Shown here piece by piece: positions 18,916 to 30,263 of a stretch of 64,000 nucleotides of DNA. Origin of the DNA: Peteryoungia algae (GTDB taxonomy: Bacteria; Pseudomonadota; Alphaproteobacteria; Rhizobiales; Rhizobiaceae). A program made the translations under genes and the position numbers. Location: contig NZ_CP128477.1 of assembly GCF_030369675.1 (NCBI RefSeq), positions 2,556,001 through 2,620,000 on the forward strand, read 5' to 3'. Position 1 is the stretch's first letter; each line of letters starts with the position of its first letter. Below the pieces are notes generated by a model. That model was not told the DNA's origin. It ran no database searches and saw nothing but the letters and a program-made list of their open reading frames with translations.

Positions 18916-20382
18916 CTATCCCCAATTCAGATAGAGCGTCTGCTTACGCAGATAGCCGTCAAACCCATACTTGCCGTCCTCCCCGCCAAGGCCGGATTGA
19001 CCCCAGCCCGTATGGAAGCCCTGGAACTGTTCGCCATTGGCGCGGTTGAAATAGATCTCGCCAAATTTCAGCGCCGCCGGTGTACGCATCAACCGCCTGT
19101 AATCGCGGGTGAAGACATAGGCCGAGAGGCCGTAGTCGGTATCATTGGCAAGGGCGACTGCCTGTTCGAAGCTCTCGACTTCCATCGCCGCGACCACCGG
19201 ACCGAAGACCTCCGTCTGCATCACCGGCGAGGCATTGTCGGCAACCGACAGAACCGTCGGCGAATACCAATGTCCCTTGGCAAAAGCGCCGTCCTTCAGC
19301 GGTCCACCCGGCAGAAGGATTTCGGCCCCTGCCTTGACCGCCTGATCGACGATCTCCTTGATCTTGGCGATTTCCGCCGAGTTCACCTTCGGGCCGAGAT
19401 CCGGATCGGTCATCGGATCGCCGATCGTGAGCCGCGCGGAGCGCAGCACGAACTTCTCGAGAAACTCCTCGGCAATGGCGCGATGAAGATACATCCGCTC
19501 ATTGCAGGTGCAGATCTGTCCGCAATTGGTGTAGCGCGCAGCCACGGCCGCCTCGACCGCCGCATCGATATCGGCATCGTCCATGACGATGAACGGCGCC
19601 TTGCCGCCAAGTTCCAGGCGGAGCACCTTCAGGGTTTCGGCGGCAGTGGCGAAGATCTCCTTGCCGGCGCGCGTGCTGCCGGTCATCGTCACAAGAGACG
19701 TCACCCGACTTTGTACCAGAGCACGGCCAACCACTGGCCCACGCCCGGTGACAACATTGAACACACCCGCTGGAAGACCCGCCTCGTCGGCCAGCAGCGC
19801 CAGAAACAACCCCGAAAGCGGCGTGACCTCATGGGACAGGAGGACCACCGTATTGCCCGCCACCAGAGCCGGCGCCAGCTTTCGCGCGGCAAGCGCTGCC
19901 GGATAATTCCACGCCGTCAGGGCCACCACGACGCCAAAGGGATGACGGCGAATCTGGATTTCCTCGTTGATATTGTCGGACGAAACTATGTCGCCCTCGA
20001 TCCGCCGGGCATTGCCGGCATGGTAACGCAGGAAACCGAGCACAGCGCCAACTTCACCCCTGGCCTGGCCAATCGGCTTGCCCTGCTCCATCGTGATGAT
20101 CTGTGCGAGTTCTTCTGCGCGCATCGCCACTCGGTCAGCCAGCTTCACGACGAAGTCGGCTCTCTGAACAGCCGGAAGGGCGGCCCAGGCGGGTTGCGCA
20201 GCCTTCGCTGCATCCAGTGCGACATCCGCATCCTCGGCGACGCCTTCCGGGATCGTGGCAATGAGGGATTCATCCGCGGGATTTTCCACCGCCAGGGCGT
20301 TGCGGCCGGCGCCGTCGATCCAGCGCCCCCCCACATACATCATCCCCTGTATAGGGGTCCCGCCGCCTCGCTCGAACCGCAT
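18916..20382 (-). CDS. NAD(P)-dependent aldehyde dehydrogenase, AldA (lactaldehyde/glycolaldehyde)-like
   Basis: A 488-residue aldehyde dehydrogenase, first gene of the importer operon. The NAD-binding loop GSTRAGKEI, the catalytic glutamate in LELGGKAPF and the catalytic cysteine in NCGQICTCNERMYLH are present. The CTCNER context and the ending HTGWGQSGLGGEDGKYG are those of E. coli AldA. It could oxidise a small aldehyde released at the end of the pathway, or the C1 aldehyde of the imported sugar. The start at 20382 follows AAAGG; a frame extension of 19 residues lies in the promoter region. Confidence 0.93.
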   Translation of the reverse strand: MRFERGGGTPIQGMMYVGGRWIDGAGRNALAVENPADESLIATIPEGVAEDADVALDAAKAAQPAWAALPAVQRADFVVKLADRVAMRAEELAQIITMEQGKPIGQARGEVGAVLGFLRYHAGNARRIEGDIVSSDNINEEIQIRRHPFGVVVALTAWNYPAALAARKLAPALVAGNTVVLLSHEVTPLSGLFLALLADEAGLPAGVFNVVTGRGPVVGRALVQSRVTSLVTMTGSTRAGKEIFATAAETLKVLRLELGGKAPFIVMDDADIDAAVEAAVAARYTNCGQICTCNERMYLHRAIAEEFLEKFVLRSARLTIGDPMTDPDLGPKVNSAEIAKIKEIVDQAVKAGAEILLPGGPLKDGAFAKGHWYSPTVLSVADNASPVMQTEVFGPVVAAMEVESFEQAVALANDTDYGLSAYVFTRDYRRLMRTPAALKFGEIYFNRANGEQFQGFHTGWGQSGLGGEDGKYGFDGYLRKQTLYLNWG

Positions 20383-20569
20383 TGCCAAACCTTTTCGTCG
20401 TACCAAACTTACGCAGAACCTAGATAATGGACGCACCAAAAGTCAAGTCGACTTAGGCAAGATTCTAAATTTCATGCATAAACACTGGTATTTCAGCGCA
20501 AAACCATTGATTGCCAGATCGAAAACGGTAGATTGCTGCTAGATTTTAGACAGACCAAAGGCGGCCATC
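20383..20569. promoter_or_regulatory. Divergent promoter region between the AldA-like operon and gntR
   Basis: AT-richer than its flanks. It holds a perfect 10-bp palindrome AAGTCGACTT at 20445-20454, a TGGT...ACCA pair at 20486-20506, and on the plus strand TTGATT (20507) spaced 16 bases from TAGATT (20529), a fair -35/-10 pair for the gntR gene. An operator for the adjacent GntR regulator is expected here; which repeat it uses is not clear. Confidence 0.4.
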
Positions 20570-21295
20570 ATGCGCAACCAAACCGCGGAAGACAGCAGAC
20601 AAGGCGGACGTGCCGCCGATTGGGTCATCGCCAACATCCAGGAGGACATCCTCTCCGGCGCGCTTGAGAATGGCGCGCCGCTTCCGGCCGAGCGGGAGTT
20701 GATGGAACGGTTCGGAACAAGCCGCACCGTCGTGCGCGAAGCAATCACAACGCTTTCGAGTCGCGGCATGATAGAGGCCCGCCCCCGCTATCGCCCTGTC
20801 GTGCGCAAGCCCGGCTACGACACGGCCTTGTCCACAGTCGGCAGCATCGTCAAGCTGCTCATCGGTGAGCCCAGTGGCGTCCGAACGCTTTATGAAAGCC
20901 GCGTCTTCATGGAACGCGCCCTGTCGCGCGACGCCGCGCGTCTGGCAACGCGTGACGACATCAATGATCTGCGCGCGGCGCTGGCGGCCAATCACGACGC
21001 AATCGACAACTCGGTTCGCTTCTACAATACCGATGTCGCCTTCCATGGGGTGCTCTACCGGATTCCGCGCAATCCGATCTTCCCTGCCGTCCACGAGGCC
21101 TACACCTCCTGGCTGGCACCCCACTGGGAGCGCATGCCCCGCTCGCCGGAACGCAACCGCATGAACTATCTCAGCCACAAGGCGATCTTCGATGCCATCG
21201 TCGATCGCGATGGCGATGCCGCCGAGAAAGCGCTGGAAACGCATCTGTCGGCTGCGTGGGAATATGTGCGCGGCACCTTCGAGGTTCAGGACTGA
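20570..21295 (+). CDS. GntR family transcriptional regulator, FadR/FCD subfamily
   Basis: A 241-residue regulator with an N-terminal winged helix (VIANIQEDILSGAL, LPAERELMERFGTSRTVVREAI, RGMIEARPRY) and an FCD domain containing the metal-binding aspartate/histidine pattern NTDVAFHGVLYR and SHKAIFDAIVDRD. It is divergent from the importer operon and overlaps the GMC gene by one base (TGATG), so it probably controls both units. Close relatives respond to galactonate, sialic acid, lactate or other hydroxy acids. Confidence 0.93.
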   Translation: MRNQTAEDSRQGGRAADWVIANIQEDILSGALENGAPLPAERELMERFGTSRTVVREAITTLSSRGMIEARPRYRPVVRKPGYDTALSTVGSIVKLLIGEPSGVRTLYESRVFMERALSRDAARLATRDDINDLRAALAANHDAIDNSVRFYNTDVAFHGVLYRIPRNPIFPAVHEAYTSWLAPHWERMPRSPERNRMNYLSHKAIFDAIVDRDGDAAEKALETHLSAAWEYVRGTFEVQD

Positions 21296-22917
21296 TGACC
21301 GATCGCTACGACCACATCGTCATCGGCGGCGGCGCGGCAGGCTGTGTTGCAGCCGCCCGGCTGGCGCGGGACGGAAAGGCAAAGGTCCTGCTGCTGGAAG
21401 CCGGCCATTCCAATCGGCATCCCCTTCTCGACATGCCGCCGGGCATCTTCAAGATGATCAACGGCTCGCGTTACATGCGCTATCACCGCACTGTCGCACA
21501 GCCTCATCTCGACGGTCGCGTCCATGAGATCGCGCAGGGAAATGTTCTGGGCGGCGGTTCGTCGGTCAACGCACAGGTCTATATGCGTGGCAGGCCAAGC
21601 GACTACGACGAGTGGGATACATTGCTGGAGGGCAGCAATGACGGGGTCGGCTGGGGCTGGAAAGATGTCCTTCCGCACTTCCGCCGGATGGAGGGCAACA
21701 ATCGGCTCGGAGGCGACCTGCATGGCAATGAAGGTCCGCTGCTCGTGTCTGATCCCGGGCATATCGACCAGACCTCGCGCTGGTTCGTCCAGGCTGTCCA
21801 GAACATGGGTGTCCCCTTCAACCCCGATTTCAACGGAACCAGTCAGAAGGGCGTGGGCTTCTATCAATTCATGAATCGCGACGGCAAACGGTCCTCATCG
21901 GCCTATGCGTTCATCGAACCGGAGAAGAACAACCCCAAACTCACGGTGCAGTTGCGCTGCGAAGTGTCCGAGATCCTGTTTGACGGTGATCGCGCCTGTG
22001 GTGTCGCGTTCCACAAGGACGGCGGCCCGAGACAGGAAGTCCATTGCAGCGGCGACATCGTTCTGTCGGCCGGCGCACTGGTAACGCCCAAGCTTTTGAT
22101 GCTCTCGGGCATCGGCCCGTCGGATCATCTGGCCGAGCATGGCATTGCCTGCCGGCACCATGCGCCAGGTGTCGGGCAGAACTTGATAGACCATCCGGAA
22201 GTCCCGATGTCGGTCTATCTGAACGGAGCTTATGGCTATTATCGCCAGGGCGAAGGCTGGCACATGCTACGCAATGGCCTGCAATTCAAGCTCTTTGGCA
22301 CCGGGCCAATCACCACGGCTGGCGTTGAGGCTGGCGCTTTCATCAACCCGCACGATCCGGACGGGATACCGAGCATCCAGGCCTTTTGCGTGCCGATCGT
22401 CTATGTCGATCGCGACCGGCGCGACCTCGTGAAGGATGGTTACGGCCTGACGATTACCACCGTGGTCGTTAAGCCGCGATCACGCGGCGAAGTTCGTCTT
22501 GCCTCCGCCGATCCCGCAGCCCCGCCCCTGGTGTCGCCCAACCTGCTGAAGGATGATGCCGATATGCGCGAGATGATTGCGGCGCAACGCTTCTTTCTCA
22601 AGGCGTTCCGCCAGTCGCCGCTGGCGTCCAGAGTAGACAGGATAGCGTTGCCGCAAAGTCCTGATCTGTCCGACGAAGGGCTTCACACCCACTGCAAGGC
22701 CTTCGTCAAGACCAACTATCACCCGGCCGGCACCGCGCGCATGGGCCCGGATGGGGACCCGCTCGCGGTTCTGGATGCGCGGATGCGTGTGCGCGGGATA
22801 AGGGGACTCAGGGTCTGCGACATGTCTGCGGTTCCTGATATCAATGCCGGCAACACCAATGCACCCGCCATGATGCTCGGAGACCGCTGTGCCGACATGA
22901 TCATGGGCCGGATATAG
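21295..22917 (+). CDS. GMC family FAD-dependent oxidoreductase (choline dehydrogenase-like)
   Basis: A 540-residue flavoenzyme. It shows the dinucleotide motif IVIGGGAAGCVAAARL, the acidic end of the second strand LLLEAG, the GMC signature GNVLGGGSSVNAQVYMRG, SAGALVTPKLLMLSGIGP, and the C-terminal active-site histidine region NYHPAGTARMG with NTNAPAMMLGDRCADM. No signal peptide is seen, so it is cytoplasmic or membrane-peripheral. Family members oxidise alcohols, choline or sugars. Coupling to the GntR gene and divergence from the YtfQ-like operon suggest it oxidises the imported sugar or a related alcohol. Confidence 0.92.
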   Translation: MTDRYDHIVIGGGAAGCVAAARLARDGKAKVLLLEAGHSNRHPLLDMPPGIFKMINGSRYMRYHRTVAQPHLDGRVHEIAQGNVLGGGSSVNAQVYMRGRPSDYDEWDTLLEGSNDGVGWGWKDVLPHFRRMEGNNRLGGDLHGNEGPLLVSDPGHIDQTSRWFVQAVQNMGVPFNPDFNGTSQKGVGFYQFMNRDGKRSSSAYAFIEPEKNNPKLTVQLRCEVSEILFDGDRACGVAFHKDGGPRQEVHCSGDIVLSAGALVTPKLLMLSGIGPSDHLAEHGIACRHHAPGVGQNLIDHPEVPMSVYLNGAYGYYRQGEGWHMLRNGLQFKLFGTGPITTAGVEAGAFINPHDPDGIPSIQAFCVPIVYVDRDRRDLVKDGYGLTITTVVVKPRSRGEVRLASADPAAPPLVSPNLLKDDADMREMIAAQRFFLKAFRQSPLASRVDRIALPQSPDLSDEGLHTHCKAFVKTNYHPAGTARMGPDGDPLAVLDARMRVRGIRGLRVCDMSAVPDINAGNTNAPAMMLGDRCADMIMGRI

Positions 22918-22992
22918 AACTGCAGCGGAGCTCGCGTTGGACTCGATGCGAGTGTACCGCGGCGTTCTCGCAAAGGTCCTCGGCTCCTCGCG

Positions 22993-23781
22993 TCATTCCC
23001 CGGCCAGATCGCGGATGGCCTGCATGACAGCGGCAACGTGATCAGTGTCTTTTGCCGCGGCATGGGGATTGGCAAACCGCCCGCCGTCATTGTCGTAATA
23101 CTGGCCTGAAGCCTTGGCGAATTCGTCCGACAGCGCGGCGCGGCGCAGGATGTCGGCGCCGATGCGCAGGTCGTTGCCTGCAACACCGAAACCTTCCTTC
23201 ACCATCTTCGACGCCAGCAGCGAGCCGGGGTTCACCGCGACGAAGACCGGGCCATCGGGATGCTGCCGCGCCATTTCCTGCGTCCAGATCGTGATCGCCA
23301 GCTTGCTTTGCGCATAGGCACCCATGTGATCGAGCGCGACCTCGCCCCGCAGCGCGGCCAGATCGACCGGAGCTTGCGCAGCCGAGGACAGGTTCACCAC
23401 ACGACCATCCCGCGAAAGGCACGGAAGCAGGGCCTGCGTCAGCACATACGGCGCAATGGTATTGACCACGAAGCGCACATCCAGTCCTTCTGGCGTTCGC
23501 GTCTGCGATGTCTTGTAGACGCCCGCATTGTTGATGAGGACATCCAGCCTGTCATGGCGCGAAAGAATTGTCTTGGCCAGCGTACGCACCTCATCCAGCC
23601 GCGCAAGGTCGGCAAGGTAGGTTTCGGGGGTGCCGCCCAGCTCGCGCGCCACCGCTGCCAATTTGTCGGAGCTGCGTCCGTGCAAAAGGACATTGTGTCC
23701 CTCTGCAGCCAGCGTTCGAGCCGTCAGAAGTCCGATACCGTCGGTCGCGCCGGTAATGAGAATGGTCTTGGCCCTGGTCAT
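22993..23781 (-). CDS. SDR family NAD(P)-dependent oxidoreductase
   Basis: A 262-residue short-chain dehydrogenase with [26 protein letters not shown], the catalytic serine in NLSSAAQAP and YAQSKLA. The layout (long insert before Tyr, substrate loop [13 protein letters not shown]) resembles the retinol-dehydrogenase/WWOX-like subgroup of SDRs rather than the sugar group. It overlaps the LLM gene by 4 bases and is the last gene of the three-gene operon divergent from the LysR gene. Confidence 0.88.
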   Translation of the reverse strand: MTRAKTILITGATDGIGLLTARTLAAEGHNVLLHGRSSDKLAAVARELGGTPETYLADLARLDEVRTLAKTILSRHDRLDVLINNAGVYKTSQTRTPEGLDVRFVVNTIAPYVLTQALLPCLSRDGRVVNLSSAAQAPVDLAALRGEVALDHMGAYAQSKLAITIWTQEMARQHPDGPVFVAVNPGSLLASKMVKEGFGVAGNDLRIGADILRRAALSDEFAKASGQYYDNDGGRFANPHAAAKDTDHVAAVMQAIRDLAGE

Positions 23782-24761
23782 GATTGTTCCTCAGCATTGG
23801 AGAATTCCGGTAGCAGCGCCTCGGCAAGGCGATGCATCGTGTCATCGATATCGGCGCCGCTGAAGCGAAGATTCAGCGCGACATGGTTGATGCCGAGGTC
23901 GCGCAGTTCGGCAAGATAGCGCTTGAGGAATACCGTGCCGGATTGGAAGCCCAGATGGATCGGCCGCGGCGGGGCATCCGGCTGCTCGACAAGATCTACA
24001 TAGAGTGACTGCATCACCGGTTTGTCAGGCAGTCCAGCCTCGGCAATCCGACGACGATAGTCCGCAACCACTAGGCCCTGCGCGGCAGCATCGCGCGGAT
24101 AGGTCATCCAGCCATCGCCGTTCCGGGCCACCCACTCGGCCGATTGCTGACTGCTGCCGGTGATCAGCAGCGGCAAGCCACCGGCGGTCGGTTTCGGAAG
24201 CATGTCGATCCCGCCCGTCAGGATGCCTTGTGCTGTCTCTATACGGGGGTAGCTCTCGGCCATCGCGCGGATGTAGTCCACGCTGTCGCGAAACCGCGCG
24301 CCGCGATCGGGGAAGGACATGTTGAGCGCCGGGTATTCGTCGGGCCGGTCGCCCGAGGCGATGCCGAGCAGAAGCCGCCCGCCAGACAGCGCATCCGCCG
24401 AGGCGGCGGCCTTGGCCACATGCGCGGGATGGCGCAGCGGCAGCACCATGCTGGCCACTCCAAGCGCGATATTGCGCGTCGCCATGGAGAGCGCGCCGAG
24501 ATAGACAAAGGGATCGAAGACCTGCCCGGCGTCACCGAAAGACGGCACGTTGAACGGCACATCGCGCAGCCAGAGTGCCGAGAAACCCAAACTGTCGGCC
24601 AGTTGTGCGCGTTCGATGTGTCGCGTCAGATCCGGAACCGGGTCGTGGCCATGCGGGTCCAGCGGCACGACCAGCCCGACGCTCAGGCGCCCGGGCCGAA
24701 AGACCGCGTTGTAGGCGCGGTTCAGGGTCTGGAAGTTCCTCATCTCGACCTTCTCCAGCAT
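23778..24761 (-). CDS. LLM class flavin-dependent oxidoreductase (luciferase-like)
   Basis: A 327-residue TIM-barrel flavoenzyme. Features: [49 protein letters not shown] substrate/FMN loop, [17 protein letters not shown] and [21 protein letters not shown]. The start ATG at 24761 follows GGGAGAGAAGAC; an extension to 24803 is unlikely. Such enzymes are FMN/F420 monooxygenases or reductases needing a reduced-flavin partner, which the neighbouring nitroreductase could supply. Confidence 0.88.
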   Translation of the reverse strand: MLEKVEMRNFQTLNRAYNAVFRPGRLSVGLVVPLDPHGHDPVPDLTRHIERAQLADSLGFSALWLRDVPFNVPSFGDAGQVFDPFVYLGALSMATRNIALGVASMVLPLRHPAHVAKAAASADALSGGRLLLGIASGDRPDEYPALNMSFPDRGARFRDSVDYIRAMAESYPRIETAQGILTGGIDMLPKPTAGGLPLLITGSSQQSAEWVARNGDGWMTYPRDAAAQGLVVADYRRRIAEAGLPDKPVMQSLYVDLVEQPDAPPRPIHLGFQSGTVFLKRYLAELRDLGINHVALNLRFSGADIDDTMHRLAEALLPEFSNAEEQS

Positions 24762-24867
24762 GTCTTCTCTCCCGTCGCCTCTATTCCTCGCTGGACGGCA
24801 CAACGTCGAGCACGGAAGTATGAACCATTTGGAAGGCTCCTTTCCTTGCGGCTGTCGAACCTGAACG

Positions 24868-25575
24868 TCAGAACCAGCTGACCGTTTCCGCCATGCTGCG
24901 ACGGGTCTTGGGAAATTCGGGATCCTTGGCGCGGTAGCCGAAGGCGAACATCACCGCGGGTTTCCACTTGCCGGTGTCGATTTCGAAATGCTGCGCCAGC
25001 GTCTGGGTCGTACGCCCCATGTCGAAACCTTCGATCGGGCAGCTATCGATGCCGATCAGGGCGCCCGCGGTCATCATGTTGGCCAGAACGATATAGGCCT
25101 GCTTGCCCGACCAATCGGTGATCTGACGATCCGTCGTGATGCCGTGGTCGGTGGTCTGGAACTTGCCATAGGCGCCGTTGAACATCTCGATCACCGGTTC
25201 GGGCAGCTTCTTGACCGTCCGGTAGTGATCCACAAGGTAGTCTGACCCAGCCGTCATCGTCTCAGCGGTACTGGCAAGTATGATGCCGAAATGGCTCGCC
25301 GTGCCCAACTGACCGGCAGAACCATTCATGATGCCGTTCGCCCCCCAGGAGAACTCGCGGAACAATTCCCGCTTTTCCGGGGTCTGGATGATCAACACCT
25401 TGAAGGGCTCGTGCCCGAACGAGGTCGGCGACAGCCGCGCGGCCTCAAGGATCGTCTCGAAGGCCCTCTCGTCGATCTTGCGTTCGGGGTCGAAGACCTT
25501 GGTGGCATGGCGGAAGTTGAAGGCGTCGATGATCTGGGCCTGGATGTCGGGAAGAATCTTGGTGATCGCGTTCAT
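24868..25575 (-). CDS. Nitroreductase family protein (NfsB-like NAD(P)H oxidoreductase)
   Basis: A 235-residue FMN protein: FRHATKVFDPERKI, LEAARLSPTSFGHEPFKVLII (FMN binding), KQAYIVLANMMTAGALIGIDSCPIEGFD and FGYRAKDPEFPKTRR. It reduces nitro or quinone compounds, or flavin, with NAD(P)H. First gene of the operon that contains the LLM enzyme and SDR; an NfsB-like enzyme and a LysR gene back to back is a common stress or xenobiotic-response arrangement. The ATG at 25575 is preceded by GGAA. Confidence 0.9.
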   Translation of the reverse strand: MNAITKILPDIQAQIIDAFNFRHATKVFDPERKIDERAFETILEAARLSPTSFGHEPFKVLIIQTPEKRELFREFSWGANGIMNGSAGQLGTASHFGIILASTAETMTAGSDYLVDHYRTVKKLPEPVIEMFNGAYGKFQTTDHGITTDRQITDWSGKQAYIVLANMMTAGALIGIDSCPIEGFDMGRTTQTLAQHFEIDTGKWKPAVMFAFGYRAKDPEFPKTRRSMAETVSWF

Positions 25576-25684
25576 GGCTCATTCCATTGGTGCTGTGTTT
25601 CGCTGCCCAACAGATATCACTTGCAATTTTGAATTAAATCAGCAGCCTCCGGAGTTCAGTTTTCGGATTTTGGATATAATGGTG

Positions 25685-26590
25685 ATGGATACTGACTGCT
25701 TGCGTCTGTTTGTTTTGGCAGCCGAACGGCTCAACATCAGCGACGCCGGACGCGCGCTTGGTCTGGCTCCGGCGGTCGCGAGTGCGCGTCTTGCAAAACT
25801 TGAAAACGAGCTAGGCGTCGAGCTTTTGCGCCGCACGACGCGCAAAGTTTCCCTGTCGCTCGACGGATCGGATTTCCTGCCCTACGCCCGGGAAATCTTG
25901 GCGCAGGCGGATGCCGCGCGTGCCGCCTTGGGTGGTGCCGGGACGGATCTGAAGGGAACGCTGCGCTTCGCGGCTCCGAGCAGTTTCGCACAGCTCCACA
26001 TCATGCCCCTGCTGCCTGAATTTTACGCGCGCTATCCCAATCTCACACTTGACCTGCGGCTCTCCGACACACGCTTCGACCTGATCGAAGGCAGTTTCGA
26101 TCTTGCGCTCAGAAGCGCGCCGCTGACCGACAGCAGCCTGAAGGGGCGCAAGCTTTCCGACGACACTCGCATCCTTTGCGCATCGCCGGGCTATCTTGAA
26201 AGCCGTGGGACGCCTGTCTCGCCATTTGAACTGGCGCGTCATCAGTATATCGCCTGGAGCAACCTGGAGCCGCGTAGCCTGGTAAACGCGACGGGAGAGA
26301 CCGCGGTGCTCGAGCCAGGCCAGATGACCTGCCGTGCCATCGTCGATGATGGCGATGCGCAGCGTGAGGCGACCATAGCCGGTGCCGGGATCTCGGTGAA
26401 TTCACTCTGGAGCGTCGCCCACGAGATCAAGTCAGGCAGACTTGTTCGGATCCTTCCCGGCTGGCGACTGAACGAGCCCACAGTGCTTTGGCTCGTCTAT
26501 CCGAAATCAAATGTTCTGACGCCGAAAACCCGTATTTTCATAGACTTTGTGACCGACCGGCTGGGCAATCGCCCCGAGTGGTCCGCCTGA
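25685..26590 (+). CDS. LysR family transcriptional regulator
   Basis: A 301-residue LysR protein. The N-terminal helix-turn-helix reads LRLFVLAAERLNISDAGRALGLAPAVASARLAKLE with LGVELLRRTTRKVSLS, and the substrate-binding domain contains GTLRFAAPSSFAQLHIMPLLPEF and AGISVNSLWSVAHEIKSGRLVRILP. This pattern resembles the LysR group regulating neighbouring oxidoreductases. An ATG at 25679 is in frame two codons earlier; neither has a strong ribosome site. It is divergent from the nitroreductase operon, its likely target, across a 109-base gap. Confidence 0.9.
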   Translation: MDTDCLRLFVLAAERLNISDAGRALGLAPAVASARLAKLENELGVELLRRTTRKVSLSLDGSDFLPYAREILAQADAARAALGGAGTDLKGTLRFAAPSSFAQLHIMPLLPEFYARYPNLTLDLRLSDTRFDLIEGSFDLALRSAPLTDSSLKGRKLSDDTRILCASPGYLESRGTPVSPFELARHQYIAWSNLEPRSLVNATGETAVLEPGQMTCRAIVDDGDAQREATIAGAGISVNSLWSVAHEIKSGRLVRILPGWRLNEPTVLWLVYPKSNVLTPKTRIFIDFVTDRLGNRPEWSA

Positions 26591-26767
26591 AACTGCCGGC
26601 TGTCGCGGCCCGAGGTATCAACCAAGCGCCTCGATGCTGGCGCTTCAGCAATGCGTGCCGGATTGCGCGACCGGGACGCAAACACGCTCGCTCCCCCAGT
26701 GGGAAAGAGAGCTCAGGGAAAGAGAGGAGAAGCAGGGATTATCGAGCCCGGCTTATGTCCGCGATCA

Positions 26768-27577
26768 TCATGTTGCGACAAGAACTTCCACGCCACGGCG
26801 CTCGAATTCCTTGGCGACACGGTCCGGTATGCCGTCGTCTGTAATCAGGGACTGGATGACGTCCAGCGATCCGAGACGGGTGAACGACGACCGCCCGATC
26901 TTTGTTGAGTCCGCAACCAGATAGACATGGGCTGCCGCCTTGATCATCGCTTCCTTGAGCTGCAGATCGGCAAAGCTCGGATAGGTCAGCCCGGCCTCCA
27001 GATCGACGCCGGCCGTGGCGAGAAAAAGCTTCCCCGCGAAAATATTGCTGAAATACTCAACCGACTTGTCACCCGACAGGGACAGCGTCGGCGATTTGAA
27101 CTGGCCTCCCGGCATATGGACGGCGAAAGTCGGCACCGCCCCCAAGATGATCGCGATGTTGAGTGCATTGGTGATCAGGGTGAGGTTGCGGCGATTCGCC
27201 AGCCGCATGGCGATCTCGGTCGTGGTCGTGCCCGCGTCGAGGATCAGCGTCTCGCCATCCTTCACCAGACTGGCGGCCAGAGTGCCGATCTTGCGCTTCT
27301 TGTCCATGTTCTCCTGGTGATGCAGGGCCATGGTGCCCATCTGGGGCGCGGCGGAATTCAGATAGGCGCCACCATGCTCGCGCGTGATGAACCCTTCGTT
27401 TTCCAGCCGTTCGAGATCCTGACGGATCGTCGCCTCGGAGACGTGGAATGCAGTTGCCAGCTCGCGCACGCGCGCCGAGCCCTCTTCCTGCAACCATTCG
27501 AGGATACGCCGACGCCGTGGCTCGGACAGCAAGCCCACCATGGATTCGGAAGAATCGTTTTCTGTCTTCGCGTCCAT
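26768..27577 (-). CDS. DeoR family transcriptional regulator
   Basis: A 269-residue repressor. The DeoR helix-turn-helix is RRRRILEWLQEEGSARVREL, FHVSEATIRQDLERLENEGFITREHGGA. The effector domain has the DeoRC motifs ILDAGTTTTEIAMRL, LITNALNIA, LATAGVDLEAGLTY and VADSTKIGRSSF, which bind phosphorylated sugars. The start is uncertain: the ATG at 27577 is chosen, and a TTG 10 codons upstream is possible. It follows the importer permease on the same strand and likely represses the importer and the divergent kinase/transketolase operon. Confidence 0.92.
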   Translation of the reverse strand: MDAKTENDSSESMVGLLSEPRRRRILEWLQEEGSARVRELATAFHVSEATIRQDLERLENEGFITREHGGAYLNSAAPQMGTMALHHQENMDKKRKIGTLAASLVKDGETLILDAGTTTTEIAMRLANRRNLTLITNALNIAIILGAVPTFAVHMPGGQFKSPTLSLSGDKSVEYFSNIFAGKLFLATAGVDLEAGLTYPSFADLQLKEAMIKAAAHVYLVADSTKIGRSSFTRLGSLDVIQSLITDDGIPDRVAKEFERRGVEVLVAT

Positions 27578-27672
27578 GTCTCGACAAACCTCGAATTTCG
27601 CAAGCAAACAGCAGTGTTTCGATCTTAACCCACGGCTCCCTTACAACAAGTGCCCGTCAGTTGAAATACTCA

Positions 27673-28733
27673 TCACGCTTGGTTCTGCAGGACCACACGG
27701 GCCTGCAGCTTCTGCTGCACCTGATCGACCACGACGGCAGCGATGATCACGAGTCCCTTGATCACGGTCTGCCAGAAGGAGGAGACGCCCATCATGATCA
27801 GGCCATCGGCCAGGATACCGATCACGAATGCGCCGACGATCGTCCCGCCAATGCGACCGCGGCCACCGGACATGGAGGTTCCGCCGAGGACGGCCGCGGC
27901 AATCGCATTCAGTTCGAAGGTCTCGCCCGTCGCCGGATGGCTTGCCTGCAGCTGCGAGGCAATGATGAGGCCGACCAGAGCGGCACAGAAGCCGGAGAAC
28001 ATGTAGACGAAGAGCTTGATGCGATCGACATTGACGCCGGACAAGGCAGCCCCGCGCTCATTGCCACCAACCGCATAGATGTGACGACCCAGCGGCGTCC
28101 GTGTCGCGAGATAGGCGGCGGCGAGCGCAACGACCACCATGATCCAGACCGAGAGGGGGAAACCGAGCAAGCTCCCCGAGCCGATCAGCCTGAAGGTGTC
28201 GGAGCCATACTCGGCATTGCCGGCAAGGTTCGGGAACGTCCGGCCGTCGGAGAAAAGAAGGGCAGCACCTCGGGCAACATAGAGAATGCCGAGCGTCGCG
28301 ATGAAAGGCGCGACATTAAGCTTCGTGATCAGTAACCCGTTGATCAACCCGATCAGGATCCCGACGACAGCGACGACCAGGCAGATCTCGAGCGTGTTGA
28401 ACTGCAGGCTCCAGCCGATCTGCAGGTCAATGCCGTAAAGCACCAGCCAGCCAGCAACCATGGCGCACAGACCGACGATCGAGCCAACGGAGAGGTCTAT
28501 GCCGCCTGACACGATGACGAAGGTCATGCCGATGGCAAGCAGCGCATTCAGCGCCACATGCTTCGAAATGATCAGCATGTTCGCCCCCGTCAGAAAGTTT
28601 GGCGCAGCGACGGCGAAGAAGGCAAACACGAGAATCAGGGCGACGAAGGTGCGCATCTTCAGGAGAAGCAGCAGCATGGAGGTTTGCGAAGATGGACCGA
28701 CAGCCTTGCTGCCGTGGGCGGTGACGGAACTGC

Positions 28734-28737
<4 letters not shown>
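27673..28737 (-). CDS. Sugar ABC transporter permease (RbsC family)
   Basis: A 354-residue permease with about ten membrane segments, including [21 protein letters not shown] and NVAPFIATLGILYVARGAAL, the family fingerprint. It probably homodimerises, as this operon has only one permease gene. Start and stop of the ATPase overlap by 4 bases. Forms the membrane channel of the probable apiose importer. Confidence 0.94.

Positions 28738-30259
<1,522 letters not shown>

Positions 30260-30263
<4 letters not shown>

Noticed and set aside
18787..20427. Plus-strand open frame of about 546 codons opposite the aldehyde dehydrogenase
   Set aside because: Antisense frame; the minus-strand protein has complete catalytic motifs.
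20383..20440. Sigma-70 promoter for the aldehyde dehydrogenase operon (TTGACT / TATCTA on the minus strand)
   Set aside because: The spacer is only 14 bases, too short to support the call.
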